From assembly GCF_002410825.1 (NCBI RefSeq), contig NZ_DHOS01000049.1:1-7295 (forward strand): a stretch of 7,295 nt of DNA. The letters are read 5' to 3'. Under the pieces are notes generated by a model. It saw only the letters and a list, made by a program, of their open reading frames with translations, made no database searches and was not told the origin of the DNA. The translations under genes and the position numbers were made by a program. Position 1 is the first letter of the stretch. The number at the start of each line of letters is the position of its first letter. This DNA is from Proteiniphilum sp. UBA5384 (GTDB lineage: Bacteria > Bacteroidota > Bacteroidia > Bacteroidales > Dysgonomonadaceae). This document shows positions 1 to 7,103 of the stretch, one piece after another.

Positions 1-1
1 C

Positions 2-2398
2 TTTGTACTGGCTCCCAATCTTACAATTTACGATAAGTTAATCGAGGACTTTGGCAATCCTGCATATTATAAATACCTGTTTACCGGTATTTCAGAATTT
101 GTACACAATCGCCCGGTCATAATTACCGGAGAAAATTACAATGAACAAGGCCGGCTGTACGAGAAAGAGGAGATCAGGATCAATATCTTCAATATTGCGA
201 AGTTTAATTCGGAAAATAGGGGAACAAGGAGAGGTGGTGTGTCGCTTGCCCCAAGAATAAAGCGCCTTTCCGAGTACCTGGGTCAATCCTATTGGGATTA
301 CCTATCAGGTTTAGATGATTTGGTGATTCTGATGGATGAAGCACACAGATATCATGCCGATGCTTCAAAGAATGCGATCAATGAACTCAAACCGGTACTG
401 GGTATAGAACTTACGGCAACTCCTTTCGACGATGCAGGAAATATGTTTCAGAATATTGTGTATGAGTATTCGTTGGCACAGGCTTTGGCTGATGGGAAAT
501 ATGTGAAAAATCCGGCGATTGCAACAAGGAAAAACTTCGTGAAAGGTAGTTTGACCGACAGGGAGATTGAGATCATTAAACTGGAAGATGCGATCAGCAT
601 CCATCAGGATACAAAAACTGAACTGGAGATTTTTGCTTTGAACAATGATGTGAAAATGGTCAAGCCATTCATTCTTGTCGTTTGCAAGGATATTACCCAC
701 GCCTCGGAGATATACAATTTGATTAATTCTACCGAATTTTACGAGGGTAAGTACATGGGTAAGGTACTTCAGATTGATTCTTCTACCCGGAATGACGAGG
801 ATATTGAGTCGCAGTTTGTCTCGCTCGAGAGTTCCGACAACGAGATTGAAATTGTAATTCACGTGAATATGCTCAAGGAGGGGTGGGATGTGACCAACTT
901 ATACACGATTGTTCCGTTGAGAGCGGCTAATGCATCCATTCTTATTGAACAGACCATAGGACGGGGCCTGCGATTGCCCTATGACGGCAAACGGACGGGT
1001 GTCGATAAGATCGATAAGTTGACGGTGGTTGCCCACGAGAATTTTCAAGCAGTAATTGATGCTGCCCAGGATCCCAATTCCCTATTGAATAAACTGAGTT
1101 ATATTGAGGTTCCGGAAGAGGACTTGAACAGCAAGTCCGTGCCGGTTATGTCCAAACCGGTGGTGGATGTAGCTTTTGAAAAGGAGCAGGAGAAAGTAAA
1201 CACGATATCCGACAAGGAGGTAAAACAGAAAGCGCAGAACAACCTGGATGCCAAAATGGCTATCATTCATGTGCTACCCGACTTTAATGCACTGCCTGAA
1301 GTGCGGAATGTGAATGATTTGAATAAACCTGAAGTGAAAAGAAAGGTAATACGCCAGGTAGAAGAGAACCTCACCAAGGGGCAATTGAATCTATTTGCTG
1401 ATGATATCCTGAAAGAGGCTGCCGAAGTATATGATACAATGGTCAATGAGTATAAGAAGAATATCATTGAAATACCACGGATGGACCTGGTACAGGGTGA
1501 TGTGACAGCGGAATTCAAGTTTTTTGACCTGGACACCACCTACCTGAATTACCAGGCATTGAATCAGGAGATCATCCGTCTCGGACTTAAAGACAAGGTT
1601 GTGGAAACCCTGAAAGCAAAATCAAGCGGATCATATGGTTATCCTGTAAAAATGATTATTTCGGAACTCATCGATTATCCGGAGATCGACTATGACGACA
1701 ATGCGGAATTGTTGCACCACCTGGCTACCCAGGCATATAACGCTGTAGCGGAGAATATCGAGAAGAAGGATGAACTCCTGCAAACAATATTCCAGTTTAA
1801 AGCGACAATTGCTGAGAAGATCTATCAGCAGATGAAGTCGCCTGATAATTTTATCTTACACCAATCCGAATACAAGGCAAAGAGTGTGCTGCCTTTTCAG
1901 AAGATCGAACCTTGGAATTTTTCCGCGTTGATCAATTTTGGTTACAAGGACTATCGGGAGGCTGTTCCCCCTGCATTGGTCCCAAAGCTTGTTTTCAGGG
2001 GATTTGAAAAAGCGTGTCATTTCGAATACAAGTTCGACAGCAAAACCGAACTCGATCTCTCTTTTGTACTGGAGACCGATGCCAACGTGTTGAAATGGTT
2101 AAGGCCGGCTCCCAATCAGTTCAGAATGTATTGGGACAACAATTCAAAAAAGTACGAACCTGATTTCGTTGTGGAAACTTCCGACGCGATCTATATGGTT
2201 GAAACCAAAGCCTCAAATGAATTGAATAATGACGATGTGTTACAGAAGGCAGCCGCAGCATTAACCTACTGCAAGAATGCCACTGAATTTACTTCCCAAA
2301 ATGGAGGAAAGCCCTGGCAGTACCTGTTGATTCCACACACGGTAGTAAGCAAAACTGTTTCATTCAATTTTTTGATTGGCAGCTACAGAATAGTATAA
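2..2398 (+). CDS. Type III restriction (Res)-like DEAH helicase with C-terminal PD-(D/E)xK nuclease domain, 5' end outside window
   Basis: The frame is open from the first complete codon at position 2, so the gene starts upstream. About 798 residues are visible. The beginning reads as a post-Walker-A segment (VLAPNLTIYDKL), so the ATP-binding P-loop is outside the window. Counting from position 2, the DEAH box (DEAH, residues 112-115) and motif III (TATP, 138-141) belong to the first RecA-like domain. The second holds EGWDVTNL and motif VI (QTIGRGLR, 317-324). A long mixed helical region follows. Near the end is a nuclease-like core with D721, E734 and K736 (PDFVVE...VETKAS). The family couples ATP-driven translocation or sliding to DNA cleavage, normally with a Mod methyltransferase. 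No Mod gene is visible, but it could lie upstream. A solitary Res-like helicase-nuclease is the alternative. The family call is strong; the substrate is unknown. Confidence 0.9.
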   Translation, partial: FVLAPNLTIYDKLIEDFGNPAYYKYLFTGISEFVHNRPVIITGENYNEQGRLYEKEEIRINIFNIAKFNSENRGTRRGGVSLAPRIKRLSEYLGQSYWDYLSGLDDLVILMDEAHRYHADASKNAINELKPVLGIELTATPFDDAGNMFQNIVYEYSLAQALADGKYVKNPAIATRKNFVKGSLTDREIEIIKLEDAISIHQDTKTELEIFALNNDVKMVKPFILVVCKDITHASEIYNLINSTEFYEGKYMGKVLQIDSSTRNDEDIESQFVSLESSDNEIEIVIHVNMLKEGWDVTNLYTIVPLRAANASILIEQTIGRGLRLPYDGKRTGVDKIDKLTVVAHENFQAVIDAAQDPNSLLNKLSYIEVPEEDLNSKSVPVMSKPVVDVAFEKEQEKVNTISDKEVKQKAQNNLDAKMAIIHVLPDFNALPEVRNVNDLNKPEVKRKVIRQVEENLTKGQLNLFADDILKEAAEVYDTMVNEYKKNIIEIPRMDLVQGDVTAEFKFFDLDTTYLNYQALNQEIIRLGLKDKVVETLKAKSSGSYGYPVKMIISELIDYPEIDYDDNAELLHHLATQAYNAVAENIEKKDELLQTIFQFKATIAEKIYQQMKSPDNFILHQSEYKAKSVLPFQKIEPWNFSALINFGYKDYREAVPPALVPKLVFRGFEKACHFEYKFDSKTELDLSFVLETDANVLKWLRPAPNQFRMYWDNNSKKYEPDFVVETSDAIYMVETKASNELNNDDVLQKAAAALTYCKNATEFTSQNGGKPWQYLLIPHTVVSKTVSFNFLIGSYRIV

Positions 2399-2690
2399 GT
2401 ACATCATTCAAGGTTTTCATTTTCCTTGGGTATAAACCACCTGAGTTGGCGACAAGAATCTTCTCCCAATTCAAGTGTTAGACAGTATGGCTCTTAAGAT
2501 TATCCACGATTTTACCTATTTGGAGATATTATGTAGGTTTCAAAATTATTTGAAGAAATTAAAAAACTTACAGGAGGAGTGAGGAAACAAGTGATTATAT
2601 CTTGAGAAATGTCCAGTTTTTATGCATATAAACTGGACAAATATATTATTGAGGCAAAGGATAGTATTGTATGAAAATAACTGATTACAT
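2399..2690. other. AT-rich gap after the helicase gene, no convincing gene
   Basis: No recognisable gene lies here. A weak CAAGG/CCTTG hairpin (2409-2428) follows the helicase stop and lacks a proper T-run. A 31-codon frame at 2487-2582 (starting MALKIIHDFTYLEIL, ending at a TGA just after GGAGGAG) matches nothing I know. The only striking element is the palindrome at 2610-2639, listed separately. Confidence 0.5.
2610..2639. repeat. 30-bp near-perfect palindrome
   Basis: The arms TGTCCAGTTT (2610-2619) and AAACTGGACA (2630-2639) are perfect reverse complements. The centre is itself nearly palindromic (TATGCATA at 2621-2628), so 28 of 30 positions obey the symmetry. No T-run follows on either strand, so a classical terminator is unlikely. 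It could be a dimeric regulator's operator. It could also be two abutting insertion-sequence ends, since the outermost bases are TG...CA as in IS3-family termini. The symmetry is seen; the role is inferred. Confidence 0.75.
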
Positions 2691-3012
2691 ATCCTGTTCA
2701 CCTATGCCGACTTTCTCCCGGAGGTGAATCAAAAGGAACAGTCAGTAAAACATGCTCCTTGCATGACGATATCACACCGGCAGCGCCATCAACCGTCGGG
2801 GCTACGTTGTATTTTAAACCGTACTTGGGGCGTATAAGCTCTTTCATGTTGCCTGCGTACTCGTGGATGTCTCCAGCGATTGTCAGTTCCGTTCCATTCC
2901 CTCGCTCCACTCGCTGCGGCTCGCGCCTTGTCACTCCGCAAGGAAAAACACGTCGCTTCGCTCCGCAGTTTTTCCATTGCTCCGTTCCGGCTCAAGGCTG
3001 CATAACCTGTTC
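2691..3012. other. GC-rich structured island of foreign composition, function unknown
   Basis: This stretch is clearly richer in G+C than both flanks and begins and ends near copies of CCTGTTC (2693-2699 and 3006-3012). Its right half is built from related GC-rich words: TCACTCCGCA at 2931-2940 and TCGCTCCGCA at 2958-2967, plus CGCTCCACTCGCTGCGGCTCGC before them. Several frames are open on both strands (for example a 78-codon minus-strand frame, 2698-2934), as expected where stop codons are scarce. None shows a domain I recognise or a convincing start. The minus-strand frame does have a protein-like C-terminal half (GAAGVISSCKEHVLL), so a decayed gene or small mobile cassette cannot be excluded. 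Confidence 0.5.
2939..2979. repeat. Stem-loop inside the GC-rich island
   Basis: CAAGGAAAAAC (2939-2949) pairs with GTTTTTCC-A-TTG (2968-2979), giving 11 base pairs with one bulged A and an 18-nt GC-rich loop. An overlapping smaller pairing, CCTTG (2926-2930) with CAAGG (2939-2943), would compete with it. The pairing is visible. Whether it acts as RNA or as single-stranded DNA is not known. Confidence 0.5.
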
Positions 3013-3215
3013 TTGTCTGAATTTAAACCATGAAGAAAAGTATCAACAATTAATTTCATTGGTTCAGAAATAATCACTAAACTTGCAATTGCAGTTTGAA
3101 TCAATTGCATGGATGCTAAAATACACTTTTTCTGAAACTGACCTGATTTTTTTATCACTACCATTTCATTGATTTATCAATCCATTGTCTCAACATGTAA
3201 CAAGGCCCTTTCAAT
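3013..3215. other. AT-rich leader region upstream of the nuclease-HD pair
   Basis: No gene is seen. The region contains the palindrome TGCAATTGCA (3084-3093) followed by CAATTGCA (3102-3109). It also has an 8-bp inverted repeat, TTCAGAAA (3063-3070) and TTTCTGAA (3129-3136). The word ACTAAACTTG (3076-3085), which contains a near match to the Bacteroidetes -7 box TAnnTTTG, recurs in front of the HrgA-like gene. This is the only place a promoter for the 3216-4381 unit could lie if it is not read from the helicase gene. Confidence 0.4.
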
Positions 3216-3836
3216 ATGAGTGAATTAAATCAAATTATACCGACTCCGAAAAATGGAACCGAAGATTTGACTTTCAACGGACAAAAGACTGAATACAAAC
3301 TATTGGACTTTTGGCGTTGGAGTGTGTCAGATCTTTTGAGTAACGCTACACGTGGGAGATTAGCCGAATTTATTGTTGGAACAGCAGTTGGTTTGAATCC
3401 GGATCATATTCGAGACGAGTGGGGTGCCTATGACCTGAAAACGGAAGATGGCATAAAAATTGAAGTGAAATCAGCGGCATATATCCAATGTTGGAGTCAA
3501 AAATGTTTTTCAACGATCTCGTTTTCGATAAAACGATCAGTTTATTGGGATCCGGTAACGAATATTGAGTCTGTAAAATCTAGAAGACACGCTGACCTCT
3601 ATGTATTCTGTGTTTTAAAACATAAAGACCAAAGTTCAATTGACCCGTTAAAAATGGAACAGTGGGATTTTTACATCTTACCGACTTATCGACTGGATAA
3701 TTACGAAAGAAGTCAAAGTTCTATCACATTGAACTCTTTGCAAAAACTGACCGATCCTGTCTCTTATATTGATTTAAATAACCGGATTCAAAAAGCTTTT
3801 TTGGAACAATCAAATTACATTTCACATTCAGTTTAA
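3216..3836 (+). CDS. PD-(D/E)xK nuclease-like protein, uncharacterised
   Basis: The protein has 206 residues and is soluble, with no signal peptide or membrane segment. I recognise the pattern rather than a named enzyme. A helix containing RGRLAEFIVG supplies E51. After it, WGAYDLKT gives D73 and the strand KIEVKS gives E83-x-K85. The spacing of E, D and ExK is that of restriction-endonuclease-fold proteins. The later segment RRHADLYVFCVL and WDFYILPT resembles the strands that complete such a core. The ATG at 3216 is the natural start, as an in-frame upstream ATG is absent. Only a poor purine-rich site precedes it. Its stop overlaps the next start (TAATG), so the two genes are almost certainly co-translated. 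It probably cuts or binds nucleic acid. The target and whether it is a toxin, restriction enzyme or repair factor are unknown. Confidence 0.8.
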   Translation: MSELNQIIPTPKNGTEDLTFNGQKTEYKLLDFWRWSVSDLLSNATRGRLAEFIVGTAVGLNPDHIRDEWGAYDLKTEDGIKIEVKSAAYIQCWSQKCFSTISFSIKRSVYWDPVTNIESVKSRRHADLYVFCVLKHKDQSSIDPLKMEQWDFYILPTYRLDNYERSQSSITLNSLQKLTDPVSYIDLNNRIQKAFLEQSNYISHSV

Positions 3837-4381
3837 TGATGCAAATACAAAAACTATATCAGCAAGCCATTTCTTATGCTGCTGAAAAGCATGCACAGAA
3901 TAACCAAAAAATACCTGGTACCAACCTTCCTTATGTTGTCCATTTGAGCAATGTCGCCATGGAGTTATTTGTCGCTTCATCAGCAAATGATGGGTTGAAC
4001 ATGGAGTTTGCTGTTCAGGTGGCATTGCTCCATGATCTTATTGAGGATACAGATACTACTTGTGAAGAAATTGAGGATCGATTTGGAGTTGAAATTATGA
4101 ATGCTGTGAAAGCATTGACGAAAAATAATAAACTTCCAAAAGATCAGCAGCTAGCAGACAGCTTGATAAGAATCAAGAAATTACAACCAGAAGTTTGGGC
4201 TGTTAAACTTGCCGATAGAATCACAAATCTTCAACCACCACCTCAGCATTGGGACAATGAAAAAATAATTCAATATCAGAAAGAAGCCAGAACGATTTAT
4301 GATGAGCTGAAGCAGGGCAACGATTTTTTAGCTAATCGTCTAAAACAGAAAATTGAAGAATATTCTGACTACATAAAATGA
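3836..4381 (+). CDS. Small HD-domain hydrolase, RelA/SpoT (p)ppGpp-hydrolase-like (small alarmone hydrolase type)
   Basis: A 181-residue single-domain protein carries the metal-binding and catalytic signature of the RelA/SpoT hydrolase domain in order: H36 (YVVHLSNV), H66-D67 with E70-D71 (ALLHDLIEDT) and D127 with N131 (KLADRITNL). All expected HD ligands are present, so it should be active. No synthetase, TGS or ACT domain follows, so it is not a full Rel protein. It resembles stand-alone small alarmone hydrolases (MESH1/SAH type). Known activity in the family is Mn-dependent removal of the 3'-pyrophosphate of (p)ppGpp. Other nucleotides are possible substrates. It starts with ATG-ATG overlapping the stop of the nuclease-like gene by one base, with no ribosome site of its own. 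This suggests translational coupling and a shared job, perhaps control or neutralisation of its partner. Confidence 0.87.
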   Translation: MMQIQKLYQQAISYAAEKHAQNNQKIPGTNLPYVVHLSNVAMELFVASSANDGLNMEFAVQVALLHDLIEDTDTTCEEIEDRFGVEIMNAVKALTKNNKLPKDQQLADSLIRIKKLQPEVWAVKLADRITNLQPPPQHWDNEKIIQYQKEARTIYDELKQGNDFLANRLKQKIEEYSDYIK

Positions 4382-4679
4382 AATACCATTGAGAAAAGGA
4401 TCAAAGCTCTCAAATGAAGACGGAAGATATCTGGGGTGTAGGTAAAAGAAATAGTTAACGGAATCTCGGGTGCTGAAAAAATGGCGATCACTGTTATTCT
4501 CTGCAAAAGGATTTGAAGGAAATCTTACGCTTGAGCTGATGTTGTTTGCCAACATTGGTTTGAGACAGATCTACAAGCAGTTCCGATATTTCAAGCGGGA
4601 TGGGGTAATATTGATCAATCTTCAAAATCATGATACCCATTCATATCAATAAATAAATTGGGATAAATCATAATTATTA
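4382..4679. other. Gap with broken reading frames, no assigned gene
   Basis: About 300 bases contain only short frames. On the plus strand a 60-codon frame at 4470-4652 (middle: GFEGNLTLELMLFANIGL) is open. On the minus strand a 48-codon frame at 4494-4640 (middle: YYPIPLEISELLVDL) overlaps it. Both have protein-like composition but no known motif, and they exclude each other. A decayed gene is plausible; which strand carried it is undecided. No strong hairpin-plus-T-run terminator was seen after the HD gene. Confidence 0.4.
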
Positions 4680-4689
4680 ACTAAACTTG
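4658..4689 (+). promoter_or_regulatory. Candidate Bacteroidetes-type promoter of the HrgA-like gene
   Basis: TTG at 4658-4660 and TAAACTTG at 4682-4689 lie 21 bases apart, like the -33 and -7 (TAnnTTTG) elements of Bacteroidetes promoters. The -7 box has one mismatch. Transcription would begin near 4696, leaving a short leader before the ATG at 4720. The possible TTG start at 4687 falls inside this box, which argues against using it. Confidence 0.4.
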
Positions 4690-4719
4690 TACATTAAAGT
4701 TTATTTTAAACATAAAAAC

Positions 4720-5697
4720 ATGACTCTGAAAGAAGCGGTATTAAAAAGTTTGGAGGACATAAATGATGTTACGAACTATTTGGCTGTATTAGATCATATT
4801 AATGCCAACTATTATTATAGTTTTGGTGATGCAAAAACTCCCAGTGCAACTGTCTCTGCAATATTAGGTGATTTTATTCGAAATGGAGATAGTCGTGTTA
4901 AAAGGATCAAACAGAACGGTGGAGCATATTCTTATTACCTAACCAAAAATGAACAGAAAATAGGCCTTGATATATTAAGTGGTGAGAAAGTAATCAGCGA
5001 AAGAGAAAAGATGAAAGCCAGAATACATAAAACCTATGAGGAAAGATCATTGCATAAACTCCTGAGTTCATTTCTTAAAAACACAGAAACCTATTCTAAA
5101 ACTATTTTCCACGAACATTCAAATGGTAAAGACAATAACCAAATCTGGACTCACCCAGATATGGTGGGCGTGAAATTTTTAAATTTACAAACAAAGGCTA
5201 GTCAGAATCTACTCAAATCAATTAATCGGGTTGACACTTTCAAGTTAAGTGCATATGAACTAAAAAAAGAAATTAACAGCGATAGCGAATTGAAAAAGGC
5301 ATATTTTCAGGCCGTTTCAAATTCAAGCTGGTCAAACTATGGTTATCTAGTAGCTTTTGAATTCAGTGATAACCTATATGATGAAATGGAAAGACTTAAT
5401 CAATCTTTCGGAATCGGGATCATTGAACTTGATGCCAATCCATACCAAAGTAAAATACTTTTTCCTGCAAAATATCGTGATCTGGATTTTAAAACCATCG
5501 ACAAGCTCTGTAACATGAATAAAGAGTTTGAAAAATTTGTCGTTCAAATTGAAAAACTATTGTCGGCAAGTGATAAATATGTATCCGGTGCCGAAAAAGA
5601 ACTTGATGAATTTTGTGATAAGTATTTCTCCAATGATGCTGAAATAGAGGATTATTGCAGTACAATGAATATTCCAATAACTATTGAATTTCAATAA
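4720..5697 (+). CDS. HrgA-like protein: N-terminal HARE-HTH domain and C-terminal PD-(D/E)xK nuclease-like domain (COG2958-type)
   Basis: The protein has 325 residues from the ATG at 4720. A TTG 33 bases upstream would extend it but lies in the likely promoter. Residues 1-75 fit a HARE-type winged helix (MTLKEAVLKSLE, then KTPSATVSAIL and a final GGAYSYYL). This domain links DNA-binding proteins to modification and restriction systems. The C-terminal domain carries THPDMVGV, with P146-D147, then SAYELKKEI with E180 and K182. That is a PD...ELK nuclease-like motif. The conserved blocks FQAVSNSSWSNYGYLVA and GIGIIELD follow. In Helicobacter pylori, hrgA occupies the place of a restriction gene in the HpyIII locus, and relatives occur in restriction and defence regions. 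No methyltransferase is adjacent here. It likely recognises and possibly cuts DNA. The family call is good; activity is not established. Confidence 0.82.
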   Translation: MTLKEAVLKSLEDINDVTNYLAVLDHINANYYYSFGDAKTPSATVSAILGDFIRNGDSRVKRIKQNGGAYSYYLTKNEQKIGLDILSGEKVISEREKMKARIHKTYEERSLHKLLSSFLKNTETYSKTIFHEHSNGKDNNQIWTHPDMVGVKFLNLQTKASQNLLKSINRVDTFKLSAYELKKEINSDSELKKAYFQAVSNSSWSNYGYLVAFEFSDNLYDEMERLNQSFGIGIIELDANPYQSKILFPAKYRDLDFKTIDKLCNMNKEFEKFVVQIEKLLSASDKYVSGAEKELDEFCDKYFSNDAEIEDYCSTMNIPITIEFQ

Positions 5698-5763
5698 TTC
5701 ATTCATTCTAACCGTAGCCGGGGTAATTACCTGGAAAGCAGTTTGGCAAATCATTTTGACACT

Positions 5764-5960
5764 TTAAATTTGTGAATTAAGACAATTTGCTTGTATTGCT
5801 ACTCCCGAAGACAATACCAGATCGTGGCTTTTCATAGTATCATGGAACGAAAACCGGTTGCAAATCGCGATTGATTCCCGAATGATTTTTTTTCCCATCT
5901 CCTTGGTGATAGCTAATGGTACGACAATAAAATCATGTATGATAATTATCTCGATAGAAG
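5764..5960 (-). pseudogene. Possible remnant of a PIN-domain (VapC-like) toxin gene
   Basis: The minus strand past the end of the Fic remnant is open down to a TAA at 5764-5766. It reads SIEIIIHDFIVVPLAITKE, then continues with RESIAICNRFSFHDTM and LVLSSGVAIQ. The succession of a VVPL strand, a helix, a (R/K)(F/Y)xFSxxDxM block and an SSG turn recalls the C-terminal half of PIN-domain ribonucleases. That half usually goes on to an LYSEDL-like acidic motif, which is missing or garbled here. The N-terminal half and its first catalytic Asp are absent. The only in-frame ATG in this stretch (5896-5898) would give 44 residues. It is more likely a wreck than a functional gene. The family match is from memory of the pattern and is weak. 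Confidence 0.3.
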
Positions 5961-5963
5961 AAT

Positions 5964-7103
5964 CTACTTGAAATAGTTGATATACGACTGGAACATATAG
6001 AGTTTGTACCGCTGAGCACCAGTGATCTCTTTGATAATCTGTAATCGTTCCAGGTCGGCAAGTAGGTTATATACTGTTTGTGGGGACTTGCCGGTCAATT
6101 CAACCAGCTCTTTCGCTGAAACGATTGATTTCCCGTACAGGTGATCGACCACAAGCCATGCATCTACACTTCGTTTCCCAAGTGCATCCATCTGCTTTTC
6201 GATAGTTTTCTTCAGTTGCATGATCGAATCCAACGTTTGTACCCCTTTCTTGGAGGTCTCAATCACTCCCGAAAGGAAATATTTCAGCCCCTGGTTGATG
6301 TCACCATGGCTCCTGACGCGCATCAGGCTGTCGTAATAAAGGCTCCGGTGTCGTTCAAATAAATCCGACAAATAGAGGGTCGCTTCAGCACATTCTTAGA
6401 GACAAGATAAAGTGTGATCAGCAGACGTCCTGTTCTACCGTTGCCATCCAGGAAGGGGGGGCTCGAACTGATAATGGATCAAGGCGATTTTGATCAGGTT
6501 GGGGAGAGGATCCTCCTGGTTGTTTGCGAACTTCTCCAGATCCGACATCAACGCATCTACCTCATGGTGAGCCGGTGGGATGAAGACGGCGTTGTGTAGA
6601 GTGGCACCCCCGATCCAATTCTGACTCTTGCGAAACTCTCCCGGTTGTTTTTGATCACCCCTGACACCCCGAAGGAGCACCTTGTGAGCCTGCTTGATCA
6701 ATTGTGTGGAGAATGGCAGAGCGTGAAGCATCTCCACGGCTTCTTTCATGACGATGATGTAGCTCTGCACCTCCTCCCAGTCATCTCTCTTCTCTGCACT
6801 GATCTCAGATTTTAAAAGAAAGGGCTCTTCAATCTTTGTCTGGGTTCCCTCAATTTTTGAAGATTGTGTCGCCTCCTTGGCAATGTGCATCTGGGTGAGC
6901 AGGTCTATGTCCACATACTCGGAGTACATGTCAAGCCGTCCCAGGAATCTGTCTGCCTTGCTCAGCAGGCTGATCACCTCCATGTCATCAATCATCCAAT
7001 GTCGGTTAAACAGGGTTGGCTGAAAGTTCTTGTACCCTCCCTGGCTGACGAATGTGCCCGATTGAAACTTTTTTATGCTATTATTCCCTCGTAATTGGAA
7101 CAA
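5964..7103 (-). pseudogene. Fic family protein adenylyltransferase (class II), frameshifted and lacking the catalytic His
   Basis: Fic proteins transfer AMP to target hydroxyls using HPFxxGNGRxGR. The N-terminal part (down to a TAG at 6435-6437) has the Fic_N domain and the class II inhibitory motif SSKIEG (6846-6863), and runs to IHYQFE. The rest of the motif, FLDGNGRTGRLLITLYL (from 6454 downward), is in another frame. The C-terminal part (LYLSDLFERH to the stop at 5964) returns to the first frame and ends in a winged-helix segment (LTGKSPQTVYNLLADLERL). The expected four codons for T-I-H-P are replaced by seven C (coding sense, 6455-6461), so the active-site His is gone. A second small deletion near 6375-6381 restores the frame. 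The first possible start is TTG at 7103. The family-typical start corresponds to an ATA at 7074-7076. It converges with the HrgA-like gene. Confidence 0.88.
6425..6461 (-). other. Lesion in the Fic active site: seven-C tract replacing the His codon
   Basis: Read on the minus strand, GAG (Glu) is followed by CCCCCCC and then codons for FLDGNGRTGR in a shifted frame. Fic proteins normally have four codons (T/A-I-H-P) between that Glu and the Phe. Seven bases instead of twelve means a net loss of five. Even with the frame corrected, only Pro codons remain where the His should be. Confidence 0.8.

Noticed and set aside
365..862. 165-codon minus-strand frame inside the helicase gene
   Set aside because: It is the antisense shadow of a well-supported coding frame with conserved helicase motifs.
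2409..2428. CAAGG/CCTTG hairpin after the helicase stop as terminator
   Set aside because: A five-base-pair stem with a ten-base loop and no following T-run is too weak to call.
2487..2582. 31-codon frame (MALKIIHDFTYLEIL...)
   Set aside because: Too short, no known motif, no upstream ribosome site or neighbour to support it.
2990..3015. GCATAAC/GTTATGC resembling an integron attC core
   Set aside because: It does not fit RYYYAAC/GTTRRRY exactly, and no partner core site was found at a plausible distance on either side.
2698..3164. Overlapping open frames on both strands in and beside the GC-rich island
   Set aside because: They overlap each other, have no recognisable domain or convincing start, and are open mainly because the stretch is GC-rich and stop-poor.
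4687..4719. TTG start extending the HrgA-like protein by 11 residues
   Set aside because: The TTG lies inside the candidate promoter box TAAACTTG. The HARE-HTH domain begins cleanly at the ATG at 4720.
5722..5731. GGTAATTACC palindrome just after the HrgA-like gene
   Set aside because: Only ten bases, symmetry does not extend, no T-run. Expected by chance in a window of this size.
5863..5893. AATCGCGATT palindrome followed by eight T as a terminator
   Set aside because: The palindrome has no loop space for a stable hairpin, and 13 bases separate it from the T-run.
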